From NCBI GenBank assembly GCA_029931905.1, contig JAOZRH010000019.1:12660-21342 (forward strand): a stretch of 8,683 nt of DNA. Direction: 5' to 3'. This DNA is from Fidelibacterota bacterium. Its GTDB lineage: Bacteria > Fidelibacterota > Fidelibacteria > Fidelibacterales > Fidelibacteraceae. Of the stretch, positions 1 through 5,877 are shown in pieces; the first letter of the stretch is position 1, and every line of letters starts with the position of its first letter. The translations under genes and the position numbers were made by a program. Under the pieces are notes generated by a model, which ran no database searches, was not told where the DNA came from, and saw nothing but the letters and a program-made list of their open reading frames with translations.

Positions 1-6
1 CGTCTA

Positions 7-22
7 TTGTTAATTTTAACAA
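7..22. promoter_or_regulatory. 16-bp perfect palindrome, possible operator (Rex-like half-sites)
   Basis: The sequence TTGTTAATTTTAACAA has perfect 7-bp arms (TTGTTAA and TTAACAA) around a 2-base centre. The half-sites equal those of the redox sensor Rex as known in Clostridia and Thermotogales (TTGTTAA-N4-TTAACAA), but the spacer here is 2 instead of 4 bases. A Rex-type regulator would make sense ahead of NADH-handling genes, yet the spacing mismatch means another dimeric repressor, or the tail of an upstream gene's terminator, is also possible. Confidence 0.35.
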
Positions 23-64
23 ATCTTTATTAAATTATTCAGAAAAAACTTTTTTATTTGTGAT

Positions 65-79
65 TATATTAGTTATATT
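65..79 (+). promoter_or_regulatory. Tentative promoter core for the redox operon
   Basis: Two overlapping -10/-7 candidates are visible: TATATTAG at 65-72 (one mismatch from the Bacteroidota TAnnTTTG element) and TATATT at 74-79. A TTTG at 57-60 lies too close to either to be a properly spaced -33/-35 element. The call rests only on base composition and position about 45-60 bases ahead of the first gene, so it is weak. Confidence 0.2.
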
Positions 80-94
80 ATGGCACTTAATAAA

Positions 95-109
95 TATTGA
101 ATATCAATA
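95..109. promoter_or_regulatory. 15-bp palindrome just before the first gene
   Basis: TATTGA and TCAATA form perfect 6-bp arms around a 3-base centre (ATA). The element ends five bases before the AAAGG ribosome binding site of the first gene. It could be an operator within the untranslated leader or a weak hairpin in the mRNA. With only two G/C pairs the RNA stem would be unstable, so a DNA-binding site is the likelier reading if it is functional at all. Confidence 0.25.
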
Positions 110-113
110 AATG

Positions 114-118
114 AAAGG
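114..118 (+). promoter_or_regulatory. Ribosome binding site deciding the NuoE-like start
   Basis: AAAGG at 114-118 sits five bases before ATG at 124. An in-frame GTG at 118 would overlap the last G of this motif and leave no usable Shine-Dalgarno sequence, so ATG at 124 is preferred over GTG at 118. Confidence 0.7.
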
Positions 119-123
119 TGAAT

Positions 124-597
124 ATGACAAACATTAATTCAAAAACCAAATCATTGATTAATAAACATGGAACAGAAAAAAGTGCATTAATTCCATTACT
201 TCAAGATGTGCAAACAGAATACGAATATGTTCCAAAAAAGGCGATTGATATAATTGCTAAAGAACTGTCAATTTTTCCTGTAGAAATTTATGGAGTATTA
301 ACATTTTATAGTCAATTTAAATTAAACAAACCGGGTAAACATACCATAAGAGTATGTCAAGGAACAGCTTGTCATGTCATGGGCGGAAAAGTTTTATTGG
401 ACAATATTTCTAGTAAGTTGGGAATAAGCGATGGTGAAACAACTGAAGACGGATTGTTTTCTATTGAGCGAGTAGCATGTCTTGGAACTTGTGGAATTGC
501 ACCTGTTATAGAAATTGATGGAAAATTTTACGGTAAGGTACAATTAAATGAAGTAGATGATATATTAAATCAATATCGGGGAACAGATGAAAAATAA
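124..597 (+). CDS. nuoE: NuoE-like [2Fe-2S] subunit (StnA/HydC-type) of a bifurcating NAD(P)H oxidoreductase
   Basis: This 157-residue protein is a full-length NuoE-family subunit: an N-terminal helical part (about 1-70, with the family-type stretch VEIYGVLTFYSQF) and a thioredoxin-fold ferredoxin domain. The four [2Fe-2S] ligands are all present as C78-x4-C83 (CQGTAC) and C119-x3-C123 (CLGTC). In complex I, HydABC and Stn enzymes this subunit packs against the NuoF-like protein and carries an off-path or auxiliary cluster in the cytoplasm. Its stop overlaps the next gene by 11 bases, implying translational coupling. No membrane subunits lie nearby, so a soluble complex is inferred rather than respiratory complex I. 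Family assignment is very secure; naming it stnA instead of a generic NuoE depends on the third gene. Confidence 0.93.
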   Translation: MTNINSKTKSLINKHGTEKSALIPLLQDVQTEYEYVPKKAIDIIAKELSIFPVEIYGVLTFYSQFKLNKPGKHTIRVCQGTACHVMGGKVLLDNISSKLGISDGETTEDGLFSIERVACLGTCGIAPVIEIDGKFYGKVQLNEVDDILNQYRGTDEK

Positions 598-2335
598 AAT
601 ATTAGTTTGTGTAGGAACAAGTGGATTATCTGCTGGTGCCGATAAAGTTGCAGAAAATTTTGAAACCGAGTTAAAAAAAATAAATCGTTTAAATGATTAT
701 AAAATTGTAAAAACTGGCGATAAAGGATTATTTGCAGATGTGATTGTGGAAATCATTGATTCAAAAAAAACAACATATATCAATGTAAAACCAAAAGATG
801 TTGAAAAAATAGTCGAATCACATATTGTGAATAATGAATTATATAAAAGACGATTAGCTAACGAAAATTATACCAACTTTTTCAAAAACCAAGAACGAAT
901 TGTATTGAAAAATTGTGGTGTAATTGATCCAGAACAAATAGATGATTATTTAGAACAAGGCGGATATGAAGCCGTAAAGAAAACACTTAAAAGTTCACAA
1001 GAATATATTTTAAAAGAAGTAACAGATTCTGGATTAAAAGGTCGTGGTGGCGGTGGATTTTTAACTGGAATAAAATGGGGATTCGCAAAAAAAATTGAAA
1101 ATGATACAAAATATCTTATATGTAATGCTGACGAAGGCGATCCGGGTGCTTTTATGGATAGAAGTATTTTAGAAAGTGATCCACATGCTGTTTTGGAAGG
1201 AATGATAATTGCTGGTTATACTATCGGAGCAAGTTTTGGTTACATTTATTGTAGAGCAGAATATCCATTAGCAATTAAACGATTAAATATTGCAATTAAA
1301 CAGGCAAAGGAAAATGGCTTTTTAGGGGAAAATATTCTCAATTCAGGCTTTTCATTTAATTTGAAAATTAAAGCTGGTGCTGGAGCATTTGTTTGTGGAG
1401 AAGAAACAGCACTTATTGGTTCAATTGAAGGTCGTCGTGGTCGTCCAAAACCAAGACCACCATTTCCTGCAGTAAAAGGACTTTTTGAAAAACCAACAAT
1501 TATTAATAATGTTGAAACACTTGCGAATATAAGACACATAATAAATAATGGTTCAAAATGGTTCGCATCAAAAGGAACTAAAGATAGTACAGGAACAAAA
1601 GTATTTGCATTGGCTGGGAAAATTAAAAATACCGGATTAGTAGAAGTACCAATGGGAACTACAATTAAAGAATTAATTTATGGTCCAGGTGGTGGATTAA
1701 AAAATAAGAGAAAGAAATTTAAAGCCGTTCAACTTGGCGGTCCTTCTGGTGGTTGTTTACCTGAAAGTTTAATTGACACACCAATCGATTTTGCATCAAT
1801 AAATAAAACTGGTGCAATTATGGGTTCTGGTGGAATGATTATTATGGATCAAGATACTTGTATGATAGATATTGCAAAATATTTTTTAAACTTTACAGTT
1901 GCAGAATCCTGTGGAAAATGTGTTCCATGTAGAGTGGGGTTAAAACGAATGTTAGAAGTATTAGAGGCAATCACAGATGGGAAAGGAACTCAAGAACACA
2001 TAGAATTTTTAAAAGAAATGTCTCCAACAATAAAAGAAACTTCATTGTGTGGATTAGGACAAACAGCCCCAAATCCAATATTGACAACTTTAAAATATTT
2101 TCCTGAAGAATATGACGAACATATTAATCAAAAAAAATGTAGAGCAAAAGTTTGTGAAAAATTACTTGAATTTACAGTTATTCCAGATAAATGCACTAAA
2201 TGTGGCTTATGTTTTAAAGCTTGTCCTACCGATGCCTTAGAATGGAAAAAAGGTGAAGTTGCTTATATTAATAAAGACAAATGTATAGAATGTAAGGCCT
2301 GTTATGGAGCTTGTAATTTTGATGCAATAAAATAA
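587..2335 (+). CDS. nuoF: NuoF/HydB-like FMN- and NADH-binding subunit (StnB-type) with C-terminal 2[4Fe-4S] ferredoxin
   Basis: The 582-residue product oxidises or reduces NAD(H) at an FMN and, in bifurcating relatives, hosts the bifurcating flavin. Domains in order: a thioredoxin-like domain (1-85); the FMN/NADH fold with GRGGGGF at 152-158, then NADEGDPGAFMDR and CGEETALIGSIEGRRGRPK; an SLBB region (QLGGPSGGC); the N3-type [4Fe-4S] site C442, C445, C448, C488; and a 2[4Fe-4S] ferredoxin with C536/539/542/546 and C566/569/572/576. The C-terminal ferredoxin is absent from ordinary NuoF and marks the HydB/Stn branch. The N-terminal domain is odd: only C8 of the four usual [2Fe-2S] Cys remains, the others being G13, D45 and F49. 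H512, C518 and C523 lie where HydB-type proteins can bind a structural metal (inference). A GGGGA motif at 578-582 serves the ATG inside the upstream gene. Confidence 0.93.
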   Translation: MKNKILVCVGTSGLSAGADKVAENFETELKKINRLNDYKIVKTGDKGLFADVIVEIIDSKKTTYINVKPKDVEKIVESHIVNNELYKRRLANENYTNFFKNQERIVLKNCGVIDPEQIDDYLEQGGYEAVKKTLKSSQEYILKEVTDSGLKGRGGGGFLTGIKWGFAKKIENDTKYLICNADEGDPGAFMDRSILESDPHAVLEGMIIAGYTIGASFGYIYCRAEYPLAIKRLNIAIKQAKENGFLGENILNSGFSFNLKIKAGAGAFVCGEETALIGSIEGRRGRPKPRPPFPAVKGLFEKPTIINNVETLANIRHIINNGSKWFASKGTKDSTGTKVFALAGKIKNTGLVEVPMGTTIKELIYGPGGGLKNKRKKFKAVQLGGPSGGCLPESLIDTPIDFASINKTGAIMGSGGMIIMDQDTCMIDIAKYFLNFTVAESCGKCVPCRVGLKRMLEVLEAITDGKGTQEHIEFLKEMSPTIKETSLCGLGQTAPNPILTTLKYFPEEYDEHINQKKCRAKVCEKLLEFTVIPDKCTKCGLCFKACPTDALEWKKGEVAYINKDKCIECKACYGACNFDAIK

Positions 2336-2343
2336 ATTATTAA

Positions 2344-2347
2344 AGGA
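2344..2347 (+). promoter_or_regulatory. Ribosome binding site before tandem ATG codons
   Basis: AGGA lies two bases before ATG at 2350 and five bases before ATG at 2353. The second ATG has the better spacing and is taken as the start. The difference is one residue. Confidence 0.55.
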
Positions 2348-2352
2348 TAATG

Positions 2353-4452
2353 ATGATAAATATAATAATTGATAACAAAAAAATAACTGCTAAAAAAAAC
2401 AAAACAATTCTTGAAGTTGCTTTAGAAAATGGCATTTATATTCCAAATTTATGCTATCACCAAGATTTAAAACATGAGGCATCGTGTAGATTATGCGCTG
2501 TAGAAATTGAAGGTAGAAGAGGGATTTCAACTGCCTGCAATACAACAATTTCTGAAGGAATGAACATAAAAACAAATACGGAAAAATTACAAAATCAGAG
2601 AAAAAACAATATCTGGTTGACGCTAAGTGAATTGCAAAAAGAAATTCCACCAAATTCACAATTAAGAAAGGTTGTGGATTATATTGGAGTTAAAAAATTA
2701 TTGTCAAATTATGCTCCAAAAGAAAAAAATCTACCGATTTTGAATGACGAACCTTTGCTTATTCGTGATATGAATAAGTGTATTCTTTGTGGTCGTTGTG
2801 TAAATATTTGTCAAGAAGTTAGAAAAACTGGTGTACTTGGTTTTGCAAATAGAGGTATTAATTCTGTTGTTGCAACTGCGGAAGATAAACCACTTGATGA
2901 ATCAGGTTGTAAATTTTGCCTTGCTTGTGTAGAAGTTTGTCCTTCAGGAGCATTAATTGATGTACCATCAAGACAATTTGATGAAAATAATGCTATAGAA
3001 AGAGAAAAAAAATTAGTCCCTTGTAAAGGATCTTGCCCTGCAGGAACAAATGCTGCATATTATGTTAAATTAATTTCTGAAGGCAAATATCAAGATGCTT
3101 ACGAAGTGAATAAAGAAATTTCTCCATTAGTTGCAGTTCTTGGACGAGTTTGTTTCCATCCTTGCGAAACTGCATGTAAAAGAAATGATGTGACAGAACC
3201 AATTTCAATTAGAGCATTAAAAAGATTCGTGGCAGAAAAAGATAATGGCAGATGGAAAAATAAATTAAAAATCACTCCAAATACAAATAAAAAAGTTGCA
3301 ATAATAGGAAGTGGTCCTGCTGGTTTAACTGCCAGTTGGTTTTTACAAACTAAAGGACATTCTGTGACGATTTTTGAAGCTGATGAAAAAGCTGGTGGAA
3401 TGATGCGAACAGCAATTCCGAAATATAGATTGCCGAGAGAAGTTTTGGATAGCGAAATAAAAGAAATTGAAAATATTGGTGTAAAAATTAAATATAATTC
3501 GAAAATCACATATCCTGACAAACTTTTGAAAGAAGGTTTTGATGCTGTTTATATCGCAATTGGAACTCCTGGAATTATGAAAATGCGAGTACCAGGTGTT
3601 GAAAACAAAAATGTTTTAGACGGACTTTCTGTATTAGCTAAAATAAATAATGATGAAAAAATTAATATCGGTAAAAAAGTGGGAATAGTTGGAGGCGGAA
3701 ATGTTGCAATGGATGTTGCAAGAAGTTTATTAAGACGAGATATTGATGTAACAATTATTTATCGTCGTTCTCGTGAGCAGATGCCAGCTACATTAGAGGA
3801 AATTGAAGAGACAGAAAACGAAGGAATCAAATTTAAATTATTAAATAATCCAATTGAAATTAAAAACGGAAAAAATCCAAACAAAATAGATGTAAGATGT
3901 ATCAAAATGAAGCTTGGCGAAGCAGATGCAAGTGGAAGAAAAAGACCAGTTCCTATTGAAGGAAGCGAATATGATTGGGAATTAGATAATCTTGTTATGG
4001 CGATTGGACAAAAATCTGAAATTCCTGAAGAATTTGGATTAGAATTAGATAAATGGAGTAATATCAAAACCGATGACAATTTATTGACTAATAAAAAAGG
4101 AATCTATGCAGGTGGTGATGTTGTTAGCGGTCCTGCATCAGTAATTGAAGCAATAAATTTTGGTAGAAATGGAGCAAAATCTATTGACAAATATCTTGGT
4201 GGTGATGGAAATATTGACCAAAACTATGTTGGTAAAGATGAACAAAATAAGTGTCTTGGAAGAGATGTAGAATTCGCTGGTAAAAAAAGAAAAAAAATTG
4301 AAACAATTTCAATAAAAGATAGAGAATTAAATTTTAATGAAGTTGAATTAAATTTTGACGAAGAAGTAGCAGTTGCCGAAGCGAGCAGGTGTTTAACTTG
4401 CCAATTACGATTAGGAATTTCAAAAGCACCACTTCCACCGATAAAAAAATAA
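2353..4452 (+). CDS. StnC-like fusion: NuoG-type Fe-S N-terminus plus GltD/NfnB-type FAD/NADPH oxidoreductase
   Basis: The 699 residues contain, in order: a plant-type [2Fe-2S] ferredoxin (C34, C45, C48, C62); a linker (about 85-115) where NuoG has its His-Cys [4Fe-4S] site but where no His or Cys is present; a 2[4Fe-4S] ferredoxin (C143/146/149/153 and C186/189/192/196); a GltD-type Fe-S helical domain (C224, C228, C267, C271, C275); an FAD Rossmann fold (GSGPAG, 319-324); a pyridine nucleotide fold (GGGNVAMD, 447-454) followed by YRRSR (470-474), whose arginines suit the 2'-phosphate of NADPH; a second FAD motif starting GGD at 587-589; and a tail with C680-x2-C683. This combination is that of StnC in Sporomusa-type Nfn transhydrogenases, which exchange electrons among NADPH, NADH and ferredoxin. 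It lacks hydrogenase H-cluster and molybdopterin domains, so it is neither HydA nor formate dehydrogenase. Architecture is certain; the physiological direction is inferred. Confidence 0.88.
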   Translation: MINIIIDNKKITAKKNKTILEVALENGIYIPNLCYHQDLKHEASCRLCAVEIEGRRGISTACNTTISEGMNIKTNTEKLQNQRKNNIWLTLSELQKEIPPNSQLRKVVDYIGVKKLLSNYAPKEKNLPILNDEPLLIRDMNKCILCGRCVNICQEVRKTGVLGFANRGINSVVATAEDKPLDESGCKFCLACVEVCPSGALIDVPSRQFDENNAIEREKKLVPCKGSCPAGTNAAYYVKLISEGKYQDAYEVNKEISPLVAVLGRVCFHPCETACKRNDVTEPISIRALKRFVAEKDNGRWKNKLKITPNTNKKVAIIGSGPAGLTASWFLQTKGHSVTIFEADEKAGGMMRTAIPKYRLPREVLDSEIKEIENIGVKIKYNSKITYPDKLLKEGFDAVYIAIGTPGIMKMRVPGVENKNVLDGLSVLAKINNDEKINIGKKVGIVGGGNVAMDVARSLLRRDIDVTIIYRRSREQMPATLEEIEETENEGIKFKLLNNPIEIKNGKNPNKIDVRCIKMKLGEADASGRKRPVPIEGSEYDWELDNLVMAIGQKSEIPEEFGLELDKWSNIKTDDNLLTNKKGIYAGGDVVSGPASVIEAINFGRNGAKSIDKYLGGDGNIDQNYVGKDEQNKCLGRDVEFAGKKRKKIETISIKDRELNFNEVELNFDEEVAVAEASRCLTCQLRLGISKAPLPPIKK

Positions 4453-4474
4453 TGTAATGTATGACAATAAAAAA

Positions 4475-4478
4475 GGAG
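4475..4478 (+). promoter_or_regulatory. Strong ribosome binding site deciding the ferredoxin start
   Basis: GGAG inside an AAAAGGAGAA context lies five bases before ATG at 4484. An upstream in-frame ATG at 4457 would have this motif inside its coding sequence and no motif of its own, so it is rejected as the start. Confidence 0.8.
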
Positions 4479-4483
4479 AAACT

Positions 4484-4819
4484 ATGGCAAAAGCAAAAGG
4501 CCATGTTGTAATTAGAGGAGATGAATGCAAAGGATGTGAACTTTGTGTACATGCTTGTCCAACTAATGTTCTATCACTTTCAGATTCTTTAAATCGTATG
4601 GGATATCATCCAGCAGTTTATAAAGGTGAAGGATGTATTGGTTGTGGATTTTGTTTTTATACCTGTCCGGAATTAGGGACAATAACCGTTTTTAAAAAAT
4701 GGGACGATATAAAAGAGGTGGCATATTGCCCTGTTTGTAAAAGTGAACAAAAAATTTATCAATCGCAGAAACATCCAGATGTGAATATCTGCACAAAATG
4801 TTTAAATGAAATAAAGTGA
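4484..4819 (+). CDS. 2[4Fe-4S] ferredoxin-type delta subunit of 2-oxoacid oxidoreductase with zinc-ribbon-like tail
   Basis: The 111-residue protein carries two ferredoxin motifs, C15-x2-C18-x2-C21-x3-C25-P and C51-x2-C54-x2-C57-x3-C61-P, each able to hold a [4Fe-4S] cluster. It is followed seven bases later by the alpha subunit of a 2-oxoacid:ferredoxin oxidoreductase, so it is most likely the delta (VorD/KorD/PorD) electron-transfer subunit. Unlike a minimal delta subunit it continues with C82-x2-C85 and C103-x2-C106 separated by 17 residues, a pattern typical of a zinc ribbon or rubredoxin-like metal knuckle. Whether the tail binds zinc or iron cannot be told from sequence. The 31-base gap before this gene is the largest inside the operon but shows no terminator or promoter that I can support. 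Confidence 0.88.
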   Translation: MAKAKGHVVIRGDECKGCELCVHACPTNVLSLSDSLNRMGYHPAVYKGEGCIGCGFCFYTCPELGTITVFKKWDDIKEVAYCPVCKSEQKIYQSQKHPDVNICTKCLNEIK

Positions 4820-4826
4820 GGTTATT

Positions 4827-5870
4827 ATGTCAAAAATGTTGATAAAAGGAAACGAAGCGATTATTAGAGGTGCAACATTAGCTGGTTGTAAAAACTTTTT
4901 TGGTTATCCAATAACTCCGGCAAGTGAAATTGCTGAAACGGCATCATATTATTTCCCACTTGTAGGTGGAAATTTTTTACAAGCAGAAAGTGAAATTGCA
5001 GCGATAAACATGCTTTACGGAGCAGCTGGTAGTGGAGTTAGATGTATGACCGCAAGTTCAAGCCCAGGAATAAGTTTGAAAATGGAAGGAATTTCATATA
5101 TTGCTGGAGCAGAATTACCTTGTGTTATTATTGATATTATGCGAGCTGGACCAGGATTAGGAAATATTGCACCCGAACAGAGTGATTATAATCAAATTGT
5201 AAAAGGTGGCGGACATGGAAATTATAAGTTAATTATTTTAGCTCCAAATTCTGCTCAAGAGATGAGTGATTTTACAATGAAAGCATTTGAATTAGCTGAT
5301 AAATATAGGAATCCTGCAATTATTCTTGCTGATGGAATTATTGGACAAATGATGGAACCAGTAGAATTTCCTAATCCTGTAGAAGAATTTCCAGAAAAAC
5401 CATGGGCTGTAAAAGCAACTAAAGAAACAAAAGATAATTTAATATGTTCTATTGATCTTGAACCAGATGATTTGGAAAAACACAATATTCATTTACAAGA
5501 AAAATATGCAGAAATTGAAAAAAATGAAGTAATGTGTGAAGAATATAAAACAGATGATGCAGAAATAATATTAGTAGGTTTTGGAATAGTTAGTAGAATA
5601 ATTCAAACTGCAGTTGATAAATTACGAGAAGATGGTGTAAAAGTTGGAATGATTCGTCCTATTACTTTATTTCCATTTCCAAAAAAAATAATTGATAAAT
5701 ATGCAGATAAAGAAAGTGTAAAAAATATTAATGTGGTTGAAATGAATAATGGCCAAATGGTTGATGATGTAAAATTAGTTGTAAATGGAAGGAAACCTGT
5801 TACCTTGTTCACAAGAATGGGTGGAAATATTCCAACTGTAAAAGAAGTTATTAATCATATTAAAAAGTGA
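4827..5870 (+). CDS. vorB: 2-oxoacid:ferredoxin oxidoreductase alpha subunit (VorB/KorA-type)
   Basis: This 347-residue subunit belongs to the pyruvate/2-oxoacid:ferredoxin oxidoreductase alpha family. Visible family marks are GYPITPASE (26-34), the glutamate-rich AESEIAA (53-59), TASSSPG (75-81) and a long stretch MRAGPGLG...PEQSDYNQ, all of the N-terminal domain that contributes to the thiamine diphosphate and substrate pocket; the C-terminal third (from about 245, ILVGFG) resembles the transketolase C-terminal-like domain. Length is normal for a stand-alone alpha subunit. The enzyme decarboxylates a 2-oxoacid with CoA and reduces ferredoxin, or runs in reverse. The gene order delta-alpha-beta is that of Vor/Kor clusters. 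Branched-chain 2-oxoacids or 2-oxoglutarate are the main candidate substrates; sequence alone does not decide. The stop TGA of the previous gene is embedded in the GTGAGG that serves as its ribosome binding site. Confidence 0.88.
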   Translation: MSKMLIKGNEAIIRGATLAGCKNFFGYPITPASEIAETASYYFPLVGGNFLQAESEIAAINMLYGAAGSGVRCMTASSSPGISLKMEGISYIAGAELPCVIIDIMRAGPGLGNIAPEQSDYNQIVKGGGHGNYKLIILAPNSAQEMSDFTMKAFELADKYRNPAIILADGIIGQMMEPVEFPNPVEEFPEKPWAVKATKETKDNLICSIDLEPDDLEKHNIHLQEKYAEIEKNEVMCEEYKTDDAEIILVGFGIVSRIIQTAVDKLREDGVKVGMIRPITLFPFPKKIIDKYADKESVKNINVVEMNNGQMVDDVKLVVNGRKPVTLFTRMGGNIPTVKEVINHIKK

Positions 5871-5873
5871 GGA
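5868..5873 (+). promoter_or_regulatory. Stop codon fused to ribosome binding site (TGAGGA)
   Basis: The TGA stop of the alpha gene is the first half of TGAGGA, the Shine-Dalgarno element four bases before ATG at 5878. The same design (GTGAGG at 4816-4820) occurs ahead of the alpha gene, so the ribosome finishing one subunit sits on the initiation signal of the next. This fits stoichiometric, coupled synthesis of the subunits. Confidence 0.6.
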
Positions 5874-5877
5874 TAAA

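Larger units (their letters stand above)
1..123 (+). other. Non-coding leader upstream of the redox operon
   Basis: No convincing gene is seen here on either strand. The stretch is very AT-rich and holds a 16-bp palindrome at 7-22, a poly-T run around 50-55, an 8-bp direct repeat TTATATTA at 64-71 and 73-80, and a second palindrome at 95-109 just ahead of the ribosome binding site. The promoter for the operon should lie here. The best -10/-7-like elements are TATATTAG (65-72) and TATATT (74-79), but neither has a convincing upstream element at the right distance, so I do not place the promoter firmly. Confidence 0.6.

Noticed and set aside
7..22. Canonical Rex operator
   Set aside because: Half-sites match but the spacer is two bases short of the known site, so I report it only as Rex-like.
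64..80. Tandem TTATATTA repeat as an iteron or array
   Set aside because: Only two 8-bp copies in very AT-rich DNA; likely chance or part of a promoter.
118..123. GTG at 118 as start of the NuoE-like gene
   Set aside because: It overlaps the AAAGG ribosome binding site; ATG at 124 has correct five-base spacing.
1246..1539. Open frames on the minus strand inside the redox and AbiE genes (also 2390-2659, 3099-3521, 3759-4079, 4334-4552, 5255-5485, 5603-5812, 5894-6124, 6791-6994, 7786-8034, 8366-8662)
   Set aside because: They lie opposite strongly recognised genes, have no recognisable domains and mostly show low-complexity Leu/Ser/Phe-rich translations expected of antisense frames.
124..4452. 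Respiratory complex I (nuoEFG)
   Set aside because: The third protein is a GltD/NfnB fusion rather than a full NuoG, the NuoF-like subunit has an extra C-terminal ferredoxin, and no membrane subunit genes are present.
124..4452. Bifurcating [FeFe] hydrogenase (HydABC)
   Set aside because: The third protein has no H-cluster motifs such as TSCCP or the FxxxMACPGGC-type signature; it has FAD and NADPH folds in that place.
4457..4483. ATG at 4457 as start of the ferredoxin gene
   Set aside because: No ribosome binding site precedes it, while GGAG at 4475-4478 is well placed for ATG at 4484; the extra nine residues do not resemble ferredoxin sequence.
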